A stretch of DNA of 64,000 nucleotides from Leuconostoc gasicomitatum LMG 18811 (GTDB lineage Bacteria; Bacillota; Bacilli; Lactobacillales; Lactobacillaceae), in the NCBI RefSeq assembly GCF_000196855.1, contig NC_014319.1, positions 310,001-374,000 of the forward strand. Direction: 5' to 3'. Made by a program: the position numbers and the translations under genes. Each line of letters starts with the position of its first letter. Within the stretch, counting starts at the first letter, position 1. Under the pieces are notes generated by a model. The model made no database searches. It worked only from the letters and a program-made list of their open reading frames with translations, and had not been told where the DNA came from. Below are positions 15,880 to 25,456 of this stretch, piece by piece.

Positions 15880-18003
15880 ATGGCTAATGACAATTTTTTA
15901 AATGATCCATTCGGATCAGATATGAACAATATTTTTAACAATATGATGGGTAACATGAACGGTTATAATTCTGAAAACCGGCGTTATCTTATCAATGGAC
16001 AAGAAGTGACACCTGAGCAATTTGCACAATACCGTCAAAGCGGACAGTTGCCACAGGGTCAACAGGCGATAATTAATGGGGATAGTACTGGTCGACAGGG
16101 AGCTCAGTCACAAGGACAACCTCAGCCGGAAGGTATATTAGCTAAGTTGGGCCGTAATTTGACGCAAGAAGCACGTGATGGTTTGCTTGATCCAGTGATC
16201 GGGCGTAACAAGGAAATTCAAGAGACTGCAGAAATTTTGGGCCGTCGTACGAAGAATAATCCAGTGTTAGTTGGCGATGCGGGTGTTGGTAAAACAGCTG
16301 TCGTTGAAGGTCTGGCGCAAGCAATTGTGACAGGGGATGTACCTGCCGCCATCAAAGATAAAGAAATTTATTCGATTGATATCTCAAGTTTAGAGGCAGG
16401 GACACAATTCCGTGGTGCCTTTGAAGAAAATATTCAAAATTTGATGAAAGAGGTTAAGTCAGCAGGAAATGTGATCTTATTCTTTGATGAAATTCATCAA
16501 ATTTTAGGTGCTGGTTCTACTGGTGGTGAAGATGGTGGCAAAGGTTTGGCTGATATTATCAAACCAGCCTTGAGTCGAGGTGAAATTTCCGTCATTGGTG
16601 CGACAACGCAAGATGAATATCGTAACACTATTATGAAAAATGCTGCTTTGGCACGCCGATTTAATGAAGTGACTGTTAATGCCCCATCTGCCAAAGATAC
16701 ACTGCAAATTTTAAAGGGTATTGCTGCATTGTATGAAACGCATCATCATGTTTCCTTACCAGAAGATGTGTTGAAGGCTGCTGTTGATTACGCGGTACAA
16801 TATATTCCACAACGGTCATTGCCCGATAAGGCCATAGATTTGTTGGATATGACAGCAGCTCATTTGAGTGCTAAAAACCCAGTAACAGACAAAGTCAGTT
16901 TAGAAAAACAATTGCATGACACTAAGGCAAAGCAGGAAAAAGCTGTTGCAGACGAAGATTTTGAGGCAGCATTAAAACATAAGAATACAATTGCTGAGTT
17001 GGAAAAGAAAATTGCTGGGGCAGATGAAGCAACAAAAGTTGTTGCAACTGCTAATGATGTGGCAGAGTCTGTTGAACGTTTGACAGGTATTCCAGTCGCA
17101 CAAATGGGTGCTTCTGATATTGAACGTTTGAAGACAATTGGTGATCGCCTGGCTGGTAAAGTTATCGGACAAGAAGACGCAGTCAATATGGTTGCACGTG
17201 CTATTCGTCGTAATCGTGCGGGATTTGACGAAGGCAATCGACCAATTGGTAGTTTCTTATTTGTTGGTCCAACAGGTGTTGGAAAGACAGAGTTAGCTAA
17301 GCAACTAGCGTTAGATATGTTTGGTAGTAAAGATAACATTGTACGATTAGATATGTCAGAGTATTCAGACTTGACAGCAGTTTCAAAGTTAATTGGTACT
17401 ACTGCTGGTTATGTTGGGTATGATGATAATAGCAACACGTTGACAGAAAAAGTTCGTCGTAATCCTTATTCCATTGTCTTACTTGATGAAATTGAAAAGG
17501 CAAATCCGCAAATCTTAACATTATTACTACAAGTAATGGATGATGGTCGGCTCACTGATGGTCAAGGTAATGTTGTTAACTTCAAAAATACAGTGATTAT
17601 TGCAACTTCAAATGCCGGCTTTTCAGATAAAAGTGATGGGGAGCTTATGTCGCGTTTGGCACCATACTTCCGTCCGGAATTCTTAAACCGTTTTAACGGC
17701 GTGATTGAATTTTCAACTTTGAGTAAAGATGATCTTAAGCAAATTGTTGATTTAATGCTAGCTGATGTGAATCAGACATTAGCTAAGAAAGAGTTAACTT
17801 TGCAGGTTTCTGACGATGTCAAGAATCATTTAATTGAAGATGGTTATGACGAAGCGATGGGTGCACGACCACTCCGTCGGGTGATTGAACAACAAATTCG
17901 TGATCAAGTCACTGACTTTTATCTTGATAATCCTGGCGAGAAAAAACTTAGTGCAGATTTAGTTGATGGTCAAGTTGTCATTTCGGCTATTATTCAAAAA
18001 TAA
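15880..18003 (+). CDS. clpL: ClpL, Hsp100 AAA+ chaperone
   Basis: ATP-dependent disaggregase of lactic acid bacteria, involved in heat and wall stress tolerance. The N-terminus ([19 protein letters not shown] with the [18 protein letters not shown] segment) is diagnostic of ClpL and lacks both the Clp_N repeats of ClpC and the zinc finger of ClpE. AAA1 has Walker A GDAGVGKT (132-139) and FFDEIH; a short middle coiled coil follows (about 345-390); AAA2 has GPTGVGKT (462-469), LLDEIEKA and the arginine-rich D2 small domain. There is no IGF-type ClpP-binding loop that I can see. Length 707 fits. No CtsR heptanucleotide repeat or CIRCE element is visible upstream. Confidence 0.95.
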   Translation: MANDNFLNDPFGSDMNNIFNNMMGNMNGYNSENRRYLINGQEVTPEQFAQYRQSGQLPQGQQAIINGDSTGRQGAQSQGQPQPEGILAKLGRNLTQEARDGLLDPVIGRNKEIQETAEILGRRTKNNPVLVGDAGVGKTAVVEGLAQAIVTGDVPAAIKDKEIYSIDISSLEAGTQFRGAFEENIQNLMKEVKSAGNVILFFDEIHQILGAGSTGGEDGGKGLADIIKPALSRGEISVIGATTQDEYRNTIMKNAALARRFNEVTVNAPSAKDTLQILKGIAALYETHHHVSLPEDVLKAAVDYAVQYIPQRSLPDKAIDLLDMTAAHLSAKNPVTDKVSLEKQLHDTKAKQEKAVADEDFEAALKHKNTIAELEKKIAGADEATKVVATANDVAESVERLTGIPVAQMGASDIERLKTIGDRLAGKVIGQEDAVNMVARAIRRNRAGFDEGNRPIGSFLFVGPTGVGKTELAKQLALDMFGSKDNIVRLDMSEYSDLTAVSKLIGTTAGYVGYDDNSNTLTEKVRRNPYSIVLLDEIEKANPQILTLLLQVMDDGRLTDGQGNVVNFKNTVIIATSNAGFSDKSDGELMSRLAPYFRPEFLNRFNGVIEFSTLSKDDLKQIVDLMLADVNQTLAKKELTLQVSDDVKNHLIEDGYDEAMGARPLRRVIEQQIRDQVTDFYLDNPGEKKLSADLVDGQVVISAIIQK

Positions 18004-18020
18004 TATTGTGTCAAAAAGAT

Positions 18021-18049
18021 CGGTTAGTAGAGATTACTAGCCGTTTTTT
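18021..18049 (+). terminator. clpL terminator
   Basis: CGGTTAGTA (18021-18029) pairs with TACTAGCCG (18035-18043) with one G-T pair, followed by T5-6. Confidence 0.8.
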
Positions 18050-18108
18050 AGTGGCTAACTCGTTTTATTTTTAAGTAGCGCTTTAATAGCGATTAAATCC
18101 AAAAAATC

Positions 18109-18164
18109 TTGTCTAGACTAGTAAGTCTATGCTACGGTACCAGCAGCTTAACTTGTCTATACAT
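18109..18164 (+). promoter_or_regulatory. Two TreR-operator-like sites upstream of treR
   Basis: TTGTCTAGACTA (18109-18120) and TTGTCTATACAT (18153-18164) each resemble the Bacillus TreR operator TTGTATATACAA. They lie 33 bases apart centre to edge in the treR upstream region. Assignment rests on similarity and on the gene order. Confidence 0.45.
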
Positions 18165-18189
18165 TTGGGTTAAAATATGAATTTAATTA

Positions 18190-18205
18190 TTGTAAGCGCT
18201 TACAA
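18190..18205 (+). promoter_or_regulatory. Catabolite-responsive element (cre) for CcpA
   Basis: TTGTAAGCGCTTACAA is a perfect 16-bp palindrome matching the cre consensus WTGNAANCGNWNNCAW, about 47 bases before the treR start. It predicts glucose repression of trehalose use. Confidence 0.88.
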
Positions 18206-18251
18206 ATAATGTTATATTTAATTTGTAAGTAGCGATAGAGGAGAATTTGTG

Positions 18252-18953
18252 ATGAATAAATATCAGATCATCCATGATGAATTGCTAAAAAAAATTAATG
18301 ATGGGAAATATCCGGAAGATGCAAAATTACCCAGTGATTTTGCCCTAATGAATCGCTATCATGTTGCTCGCGAGACGTCGCGAAAGGCTGTTGCGATGTT
18401 AGTTGATGAAGGATATGTCATGCGAATTAAGGGACGTGGGACATTTGTTATTAATCAAAATCGTTATTCGTTTCCGATTTCGCATGTTGAAAGTTATCGT
18501 GAATTAGCGGCACGTCTAAATCTCAATGAGCGAACACAACTGGATGCTATTTCAGACAAAGATGTCCCATTAGTTTTTGATTATGGTGAGCAAGTCCCCT
18601 TACCGGCAACAGAAATCGTACGTATTCGATATTTGGATAATGAACCTGTTATCATTGACCGGGATTATGTTTTAAAAGATGTGGTCCCAGAAATTAAAAG
18701 TTTGTCGGCGTCACTATCATTATTTGAATTATTTGAGCAAAAGTTAGGCTTAGTAATTAGTTATGCAAAAAAGACAATTACAATTGAAACCGCCAATACA
18801 TTAGACAGGCAGTTAATGTCATTGACGGAACCAATGTCAATTGTCGTGATTCGTTCAGAAACCTTTCTTAATGATGGCAGAATTATCTCATTTACTGAAT
18901 CCCGTCATCGTGGTGATCGCTTCAAGAGCGTTGAATTTTCTAGACGCCATTGA
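18252..18953 (+). CDS. treR: TreR, GntR-family trehalose operon regulator
   Basis: GntR/HutC-type repressor. The N-terminal winged helix (1-68: YQIIHDELLKKINDGKYPED, then ARETSRKAVAMLVDEGYVMR and IKGRGTFVI) is followed by a UTRA effector domain (about 85-230) that in TreR binds trehalose-6-phosphate. GAGGAGAA precedes ATG 18252; the GTG one codon earlier is less likely. It lies directly before the trehalose PTS gene, with a cre site and two operator-like repeats upstream, which makes the TreR assignment strong. Specificity is inferred from context. Confidence 0.92.
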   Translation: MNKYQIIHDELLKKINDGKYPEDAKLPSDFALMNRYHVARETSRKAVAMLVDEGYVMRIKGRGTFVINQNRYSFPISHVESYRELAARLNLNERTQLDAISDKDVPLVFDYGEQVPLPATEIVRIRYLDNEPVIIDRDYVLKDVVPEIKSLSASLSLFELFEQKLGLVISYAKKTITIETANTLDRQLMSLTEPMSIVVIRSETFLNDGRIISFTESRHRGDRFKSVEFSRRH

Positions 18954-18990
18954 AATGATGTTAGGAATAGTTACACATAGGAGAAAAGAA

Positions 18991-21039
18991 ATGACAAATA
19001 CAAAAATTTTGGCGCCGCTTGCCGGCAAACTCATCCCATTAATAGAAGTCGATGATCCAATTTTTAGCAAGAAGACGATGGGTGAGGGATTTGGGCTGAT
19101 ACCAGCAGGTCATGATATTGTTGCACCAGTAAGTGGTGAAGTTATTGCCCTACAAGGACATGCGTTTGGTGTGCATACTTCAGATGGCCTAGATATATTG
19201 ACACACATTGGTCTTGAAACCGTCAGTCTTGATGGCAAACCATTTTCATGGACGATTAAAAAGGGTGATCATGTAAATGCTGGTGATGAAGTTGGATCTG
19301 TTGGTTTAGCCCAAATTACGGCAGCTAATCTATCTACAACAACGATGGTGGTCGTGACGAACACAGCTGAGCGGGTAGATAGTTTGAAAGTTATTGACTA
19401 TAAAACGGTGACAGCTGGTGAAGTGGTTGCTGATGTAGCTATTAAACAAGAAATAACAGAGACAGCTAAAATGAGTCGTTCAGTAAAAGGATCTGGTAAT
19501 CAGTATGAAGGACTGGCAGCTGACATTATTGCTGGTGTTGGTGGTGCACAAAATGTGGATAAAGTGATTCACTGTATTACGCGATTGCGTTTTTATTTGA
19601 AAGATCACAACATTGCTGATAATCAGGCCATTGAAAGTTTAGATGGTATAGCAGGTGTGAATTACGCTGATTCATTAGGACAGTATCAAGTTGTCATTGG
19701 TCCAGCGGTTACCGATGTCTATGATGAAGTGATTACACAATTAGGCGATAGTGTAGTTGACAGTGATGCAACAGATCAAGCAGTGGCTGAAACAAAAGGC
19801 AGTAATGGTTCTAAAAATCCAATTGTGCACGCATTTCAGGCGATAATTGGCACTATTACTGGTTCAATGATGCCAATCATTGGGCTACTTGCTGCTGGTG
19901 GTATGTTAAATGGTTTCTTGAGTTTAGTGTCGAATCAAGCATCATTTTCGGCTATCTATTTTATTGATCCATCCTCAAGTACGTTTACGATCCTACAATC
20001 TATGGCGATGGCACCGTTTTATTTTCTACCAATTCTAGTTGGCTTTTCAGCTGCCCAACAACTGAAAAGTGATCCATTTGTTGTTGCAGTTATTGGTGCA
20101 TTTCTTGTTAAACCAGAATTTATCAACTTAACAAATGCGCATGTTGTCAATAATGCGATTGTTCAACCTGGTAAAATTATGGGTACGTTATTTGGTGTTA
20201 GTTTGAATTCGAGTTTTTTCGGATTGCCAATTAACATTCCGAGTTATGCCTATTCAATTTTCCCAATTATATTTGCTGCATGGCTAGCACGACCAGTTGG
20301 AAACTGGCTTAAAAAGAAGTTACCATTGGTATTACGTTCAATTTTCCAGCCATTATTAACATTAGTTGTTGTGGCTTCTGTGGTACTAATTCTTGTTGGT
20401 CCCGCAATCACGTTAACATCGCAAGGCATTTCTACAGTAATTAACTGGTTACTACATTTGAACTATCCATTGTCTGGTTTAATTATTGGTGGCTTGTATC
20501 AGGCACTTGTTATATTTGGATTACATTGGATGGTGGTACCGTTGATTGCCAATGAAATTGCACAAACAGGACATTCGACATTGAATGCCATTGTGAACTT
20601 TACAATGATTGCTCAAGGTGCTGGTGCACTGGCTGTGTGGGCAAAAACGAAAATTCCTTCCCTTAAAGGACTTGCCGGTGCTGGCTTCCTGTCAGCAATG
20701 GCTGGCATTACCGAACCTGCTATGTATGGTATTAATTTAAAGTATGGTCGTGTATTCTGGATGGCCAATATTGGTGGTGCCGTTGGTGGCTTTATTGCAG
20801 GATTGTTTAACTTAAATATGTATGGTTTCACCGGTTCGTTAATTGGTTTCCCATCGTTTGCTGTACCAAAAGGTCAGGTGGGCGCTGGTAATAATATGTT
20901 GATTTTCTGGATTGCTTCGGCCGCAACAATTATTGTTTCGTTTGCAATGGTTTACTTCTTCGGATTTAAAGATTCTGACGCAAGTGAAATAAAAACAGTT
21001 GAGAAGAAAAACGCCTTTAAAGATGCTGTTGGTAAGTAA
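18991..21039 (+). CDS. treB: Trehalose-specific PTS enzyme II, IIA-IIB-IIC fusion
   Basis: Phosphotransferase permease that imports trehalose as trehalose-6-phosphate. I take ATG 18991 after AGGAGA, giving 682 residues. The order is IIA (Crr-like, about 1-160, phospho-His72 in LTHIGLE), IIB (about 170-250, phospho-Cys195 in HCITRLRF) and IIC (about 275-660, around ten membrane segments, with GITEPAMYGI in the substrate loop). In most sugar PTS fusions of the glucose superfamily IIA is C-terminal (BCA) or separate, as in Bacillus TreP; here it leads. Substrate is inferred from treR, the phosphorylase and pgmB in the same operon. Confidence 0.92.
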   Translation: MTNTKILAPLAGKLIPLIEVDDPIFSKKTMGEGFGLIPAGHDIVAPVSGEVIALQGHAFGVHTSDGLDILTHIGLETVSLDGKPFSWTIKKGDHVNAGDEVGSVGLAQITAANLSTTTMVVVTNTAERVDSLKVIDYKTVTAGEVVADVAIKQEITETAKMSRSVKGSGNQYEGLAADIIAGVGGAQNVDKVIHCITRLRFYLKDHNIADNQAIESLDGIAGVNYADSLGQYQVVIGPAVTDVYDEVITQLGDSVVDSDATDQAVAETKGSNGSKNPIVHAFQAIIGTITGSMMPIIGLLAAGGMLNGFLSLVSNQASFSAIYFIDPSSSTFTILQSMAMAPFYFLPILVGFSAAQQLKSDPFVVAVIGAFLVKPEFINLTNAHVVNNAIVQPGKIMGTLFGVSLNSSFFGLPINIPSYAYSIFPIIFAAWLARPVGNWLKKKLPLVLRSIFQPLLTLVVVASVVLILVGPAITLTSQGISTVINWLLHLNYPLSGLIIGGLYQALVIFGLHWMVVPLIANEIAQTGHSTLNAIVNFTMIAQGAGALAVWAKTKIPSLKGLAGAGFLSAMAGITEPAMYGINLKYGRVFWMANIGGAVGGFIAGLFNLNMYGFTGSLIGFPSFAVPKGQVGAGNNMLIFWIASAATIIVSFAMVYFFGFKDSDASEIKTVEKKNAFKDAVGK

Positions 21040-21064
21040 TAAGTTGACAATTTAAGGAGGAAAC

Positions 21065-23437
21065 ATGGCAGAAAATACTTGGTCATTAACTTATGATGAT
21101 ATTGTAGATGGTGTGAAAAATTATGGTCGTGAAAGCTTACTAAGCCTTGGAAATGGTTTTCTTGGTTGGCGTGGGGCACTTGTTACAAATACTTATGATG
21201 ATGATTTTTATCCCGGATTATACGTAGCAGGTGTTTTTAATCAAACATCAACACCGGTTGCCGGACGCGATGTCATTAATGAAGATTTAGTTAATTTACC
21301 GAATGTTCAACTGATGACTGTGTCAATTGCTGGACAACCCTTAGTGATTAATAATGATACGATGACCAACTTGACACGACGACTTGATTTTAAAACAGGG
21401 GAATTAATTGATCGTTATCGTGTTTTGGTAGATGATAACCGAGAACATTTTGTTGATATTGAAACTATCAAAATTGTTGATCCTATAAATTGGCATTGTT
21501 TAGCTTTAAAATTCAAAGTCACACCTAGTTATGATGTTGATTTGACGGTTGAGGCCAAAATTGATGGTAGCGTTGAAAATAAAAACGTTGCGCGTTACCG
21601 AGATTTTGATTCGAAAGAATTTGTGATTCAATCAATAACTGACACAACGATGACAACTTGTACACGAACAACTCATGTGACAGTGGCTTTGGCATCGCAA
21701 TCAAGTGGCGAAAATGTGCAATCAAAAACAACTCAAATAACAGGTGACAGTATCATTGATCAATATGCTGCTCATGGGCGTACTGGGCAAGCAGTGGTTA
21801 TCACGCGCGTGATGGCGCTAGCAAGTGATTTGGAAACGAAAACAGATCCTACAGTGTTCGTTCAAAATGCAGTTGATCAAACAACATTTTCAGAAATTCA
21901 ACAAAACAGTCATGATTATTGGGATGAATTATGGCAGACAAAAGATGTTCAAATTACTGGCGATGATGCCATGCAAAAATTAATCAGAATGGGTATCTTT
22001 CATTTAAACCAAATGGGAAATCATCATGCCAATCCGAATTTAGACGTGTCTGTTGGTTCTCGTGGATTAACTGGTGAAGGTTATCGTGGTCATATTTTCT
22101 GGGATGAACTATTTGCTTTACCCTATTATTCAGCAAATGAACCGACTGTGGCACGATCAATTTTGAAATATCGTACGAACCGTTTGTCAGTGGCTGAAAA
22201 AAATGCCCTGTCTGAAAATGAAACTGGTGCGATGTATCCTTGGCAATCAGGCATGTATGGGGATGAGCAAAGCCAGTTGATTCATTTAAATACAGTTGAT
22301 AATACTTGGATTCCCGATAATTCTCGTCTGCAACGGCATGTGTCTTTGGCGATAGCCTACAACATGTGGGTGTACCAGAAAATGACAGGCAAATTAGATC
22401 ATCTGAATGATAATGGGTTAGAAATGCTCATGCAAATTGCCCGTTTTTGGATTAACAAGGCACAATCCACAGGTGATAGATTTATTATTGCTGGTGTGAT
22501 GGGACCAAATGAGTTTCACGAAGAAATTCCTGGAGCGCATAAGGGTGGCCTACTTAATAATGCCTATACAAATATTATGCTAGTGTGGTTATTGAACTAT
22601 TTGCATGAATTATCACAAAATCCGGCTATCAATTTTAGTCAAGTGGCAAAACAGGTTGGCTATACTGATGTCGAACAAGAAAAAGCAGAAATGATCCGAC
22701 ATCTCTTGAAGTTATCAATTAATAGTGATGGCATTGTTGAACAATATGAAGGATTTTTCCAGTTGAAACAGTTAGATTTTCCTGCTTATCAAGCTAAATA
22801 CGGTGATATCCATCGTATTGATCGACTTTTAAAATCTGAAGGAAAAGCACCAGACGATTACCAAGTTATTAAACAAGCTGATTTCTTGATGTTAATTTAT
22901 AATCTGGGTGCTGCGCATACACATGAGTTAATTACGCAATTAGGTTATCAATTACCAGATGATTGGTTAGCTAAAAATACAGCCTATTATTTAAAACGAA
23001 CAACACATGGTTCAACAACATCACGACCTGTATTTGCGGGTATTTATGTTGAACTTGCACGACATGGTAATACAACGCTTGAAGCACAAGCTTATGATTT
23101 TTTAACTGATGCAATTGGTTCAGATTATTATGATATACAAGGTGGTACAACAGCTGAGGGAGTCCACATGGGCGTGATGGGTGAAACATTAGCTGTCATT
23201 CAAAATGACTATGCAGGTGTGGACATGCTACATGATATGTTTGTATTAAATCCACGTTTGCCAAAACAATGGTCGAAATTATGTTTCACGCAATTTTATC
23301 AAGGCGTGCAATTAGACATTGAGATAACAACTAAAGAGGTAAAAATTACCAGCAATCGCGATATCAGTATTATGGTAGTTGATCAAATAGTTGCGCTTAT
23401 TGCACAGAAAGAGAGAAAGGTAGTTTACAATGGTTGA
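21065..23437 (+). CDS. treP: Trehalose-6-phosphate phosphorylase, GH65
   Basis: Glycoside hydrolase family 65 phosphorylase that splits trehalose-6-phosphate with inorganic phosphate into beta-glucose-1-phosphate and glucose-6-phosphate, saving one ATP against hydrolysis. The 790 residues show the N-terminal beta-sandwich (GNGFLGWRGALV), the (alpha/alpha)6 barrel with GHIFWDELFALPYY, the general-acid Glu483 in GPNEFHEEIPG, and the phosphate-site HGSTTSRPVFA region. It lies between the PTS gene and pgmB, 25 bases after treB with AAGGAGG. Maltose and kojibiose phosphorylases belong to the same family; the operon context decides for trehalose-6-phosphate. Confidence 0.92.
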   Translation: MAENTWSLTYDDIVDGVKNYGRESLLSLGNGFLGWRGALVTNTYDDDFYPGLYVAGVFNQTSTPVAGRDVINEDLVNLPNVQLMTVSIAGQPLVINNDTMTNLTRRLDFKTGELIDRYRVLVDDNREHFVDIETIKIVDPINWHCLALKFKVTPSYDVDLTVEAKIDGSVENKNVARYRDFDSKEFVIQSITDTTMTTCTRTTHVTVALASQSSGENVQSKTTQITGDSIIDQYAAHGRTGQAVVITRVMALASDLETKTDPTVFVQNAVDQTTFSEIQQNSHDYWDELWQTKDVQITGDDAMQKLIRMGIFHLNQMGNHHANPNLDVSVGSRGLTGEGYRGHIFWDELFALPYYSANEPTVARSILKYRTNRLSVAEKNALSENETGAMYPWQSGMYGDEQSQLIHLNTVDNTWIPDNSRLQRHVSLAIAYNMWVYQKMTGKLDHLNDNGLEMLMQIARFWINKAQSTGDRFIIAGVMGPNEFHEEIPGAHKGGLLNNAYTNIMLVWLLNYLHELSQNPAINFSQVAKQVGYTDVEQEKAEMIRHLLKLSINSDGIVEQYEGFFQLKQLDFPAYQAKYGDIHRIDRLLKSEGKAPDDYQVIKQADFLMLIYNLGAAHTHELITQLGYQLPDDWLAKNTAYYLKRTTHGSTTSRPVFAGIYVELARHGNTTLEAQAYDFLTDAIGSDYYDIQGGTTAEGVHMGVMGETLAVIQNDYAGVDMLHDMFVLNPRLPKQWSKLCFTQFYQGVQLDIEITTKEVKITSNRDISIMVVDQIVALIAQKERKVVYNG

Positions 23438-24110
23438 ATTTTCAGACATTAAGGGTTTTACTTTTGATTTAGATGGTGTCATTACTGACACGGCTAAGTT
23501 CCATGAGCAGGCATGGCATGATTTAGCTCTGCAAATAGGTGTTAATTGGTCTGATGAATTAGGAAATCAATTAAAAGGTATTAGCCGCATGGATTCTTTA
23601 AATATGATCTTGTCAGCTGCAGGACAGCAAGACAAGTATAGTGATGAAGAAAAAGAAGCTTTTACGATACAAAAAAATACCCACTATGTTGAACTCATTC
23701 AAGGTATTACACCAAAAGATATTTTACCAGGCATGACTGCATTTTTATCAGAAATTAAGTCTGGTGGCTACGTTGCTAGTATTGCAAGTGCTTCTAAAAA
23801 TGCGCCTAAAATTCTTGAAAAATTGGGGATTATTGATGATTTTGTTGGAATCGTTGACCCAGCAACATTATCACATGGTAAACCTGATCCTGAAATATTT
23901 ACTAAAGCCGGCGACATTTTAAAATTAAAGCCAAGTCAAATTATAGGGTTGGAGGATGCTAGTGCGGGGGTAGAAGCCATTACAGCTGCTGGTCAGACAG
24001 CATTAGGTATAGGTTTAGCGGCTAAATCTGCATCACCAAAATTATGGGTAGCTAGTACAGCAGACATTTCTTTGGCAAATATTGCTGCTGGCATGCAAAA
24101 TTCAAATTAA
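23430..24110 (+). CDS. pgmB: Beta-phosphoglucomutase
   Basis: HAD-superfamily mutase converting beta-glucose-1-phosphate, the product of the upstream phosphorylase, to glucose-6-phosphate. Motif I is FTFDLDGVITD with nucleophile Asp13 and acid/base Asp15; motif II is IASASKN; motif III is KPDPEIF; and the metal-binding GLEDASAGVEAI follows. The 226 residues match the family (about 220). It overlaps treP by 8 bases, a coupling that matches the metabolic pairing. Confidence 0.95.
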   Translation: MVEFSDIKGFTFDLDGVITDTAKFHEQAWHDLALQIGVNWSDELGNQLKGISRMDSLNMILSAAGQQDKYSDEEKEAFTIQKNTHYVELIQGITPKDILPGMTAFLSEIKSGGYVASIASASKNAPKILEKLGIIDDFVGIVDPATLSHGKPDPEIFTKAGDILKLKPSQIIGLEDASAGVEAITAAGQTALGIGLAAKSASPKLWVASTADISLANIAAGMQNSN

Positions 24111-24144
24111 TTTATAAATACAATGTCATTCTTAGAAAATAAAT

Positions 24145-24193
24145 AACACAAAAAAACTAAACGTTAGTATATGACGTTTAGTTTTTTTGTGTT
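24145..24193 (+). terminator. Terminator of the trehalose operon
   Basis: A 20-bp perfect stem (24145-24164 with 24174-24193) contains its own A- and T-runs, so it can work in either direction. Confidence 0.88.
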
Positions 24194-24271
24194 ATTTTTT
24201 GAGAAATAAACAATACGTTAAAAAGGGCAATGGGAATTACATGTACGGTTAAAATTAAAAAGTTGTAGTGA

Positions 24272-24289
24272 CATAAGTTACATAAGTTA
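24272..24289 (+). promoter_or_regulatory. Tandem 9-bp direct repeat upstream of the acid permease
   Basis: CATAAGTTA occurs twice head-to-tail (24272-24280, 24281-24289), and the related AATGAAGTTATTATAGTTATT follows at 24321-24341. A TATAGT box at 24332 lacks a good -35, as expected of an activated promoter. It is a candidate site for the CitB-type regulator encoded downstream. The rest of the 265-base gap holds only the preceding terminator. Confidence 0.45.
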
Positions 24290-24375
24290 CTTTACTTTCT
24301 TTTTGTTAACTAATTCACATAATGAAGTTATTATAGTTATTGAAAAGTACAATAAATTTATTGGAGGTTTTAAAA

Positions 24376-25440
24376 ATGGACTTTTTCAATGCATTGGAGA
24401 GGACGTTCACTAATGCTAGTATTGTGAGCGCCATCACATCTACAGTATTTATCATTTTAATTGGCTATGCTATGCGGAAGCGAGAAGTCTTTACAGATAT
24501 GTTTGCTAAAACGTTGACGAAAGTTGTATTAAGCGTTGCATTACCTGCATTGGCGTTTACATCCTTCATGCAACCAATTGATCCTAAAACGCTGAGTCAA
24601 AGTACTAATGTTTTAATCTGGGGAATTGTTATGTATGTTGTGTTAATTTTTGTAATGAACCCATTTTTTGCAATGTACAAGACACAGGGTGATAGACAAA
24701 TGACTCTAAAAGTATTATCTATTTTTGGATCAACAACTTTTTTCGGATTGCCTATCGTTGGCGCTGTATGGGGAGCTAAAGGAATTCTATATGGTTCAAT
24801 ATTTAACATTGGATATCGTATTTTTCTTTATTCATATGCTTATATTAAGATGTCCGGACTAAAAATGGAGACAGCAAATATTAAAAAAATGTTTCTTAAT
24901 CCTATAGTGATCGCAACCTTTGCTGGTCTTATATTGTGGTTAGTGCAAGGTTTTATGCCAACTATTACGGTAACTGATTTAACTGGTAAAATGCAAAATG
25001 TTGCTTTTTATAGAATTGATTTAACAGCATTGTGGTTAATGAAGCCGTTAACTTATCTATCTGGTTTGGCTTCACCATTAGCTTGGCTGGCAATCGGATC
25101 AACATTAGGATCAATTTCATTTACAAAGGCTTTTTCAGATAAGACATCTTGGTATTACACATTTATTAAAATTGTTGTGGTGCCTATCATTAATATTATT
25201 TTACTTATGATTCTATCAATGACGCACATTTTGCCAGTTGATCAAACAGCGCTGTCCGTTATTGTGATTATGATGGCAACACCACCAGCTACAGTCGCAG
25301 TTTCTTATGCCATTAGTTTTGATCGAGAAGCATTACTTGCATCAAACACATCTTTGTTGGCAACCTTGGGCGCTGTTGTAATGACACCAATTTGGATTGT
25401 TGTGCTGAATATTATTGCGCATATTGGATTGTTTAATTAG
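24376..25440 (+). CDS. AEC-family permease for an organic acid (malate/2-hydroxyacid type)
   Basis: Auxin-efflux-carrier family transporter, relatives of which (MleP, MdcF) carry malate or malonate. TGGAGG precedes ATG 24376; earlier in-frame ATG 24340 would add a polar tail and lacks a ribosome site. The 354 residues contain about ten membrane segments, with the two-repeat AEC pattern (TKVVLSVALPALAFTSFM in the first half, VIMMATPPATVAVSYAISFD in the second). It is followed by a D-2-hydroxyacid dehydrogenase and a CitA/CitB-type two-component system. There is no malolactic enzyme or malic enzyme gene nearby, so malate is not proven; a 2-hydroxy or 2-oxo acid is equally plausible. Confidence 0.85.
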   Translation: MDFFNALERTFTNASIVSAITSTVFIILIGYAMRKREVFTDMFAKTLTKVVLSVALPALAFTSFMQPIDPKTLSQSTNVLIWGIVMYVVLIFVMNPFFAMYKTQGDRQMTLKVLSIFGSTTFFGLPIVGAVWGAKGILYGSIFNIGYRIFLYSYAYIKMSGLKMETANIKKMFLNPIVIATFAGLILWLVQGFMPTITVTDLTGKMQNVAFYRIDLTALWLMKPLTYLSGLASPLAWLAIGSTLGSISFTKAFSDKTSWYYTFIKIVVVPIINIILLMILSMTHILPVDQTALSVIVIMMATPPATVAVSYAISFDREALLASNTSLLATLGAVVMTPIWIVVLNIIAHIGLFN

Positions 25441-25456
25441 TTAAAAGGAGATAAAT

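Noticed and set aside
16860-17339. 159-codon antisense frame within clpL
   Set aside because: It is the shadow of a strongly coding, Ala/Glu-rich gene on the other strand, without a promoter or ribosome site.
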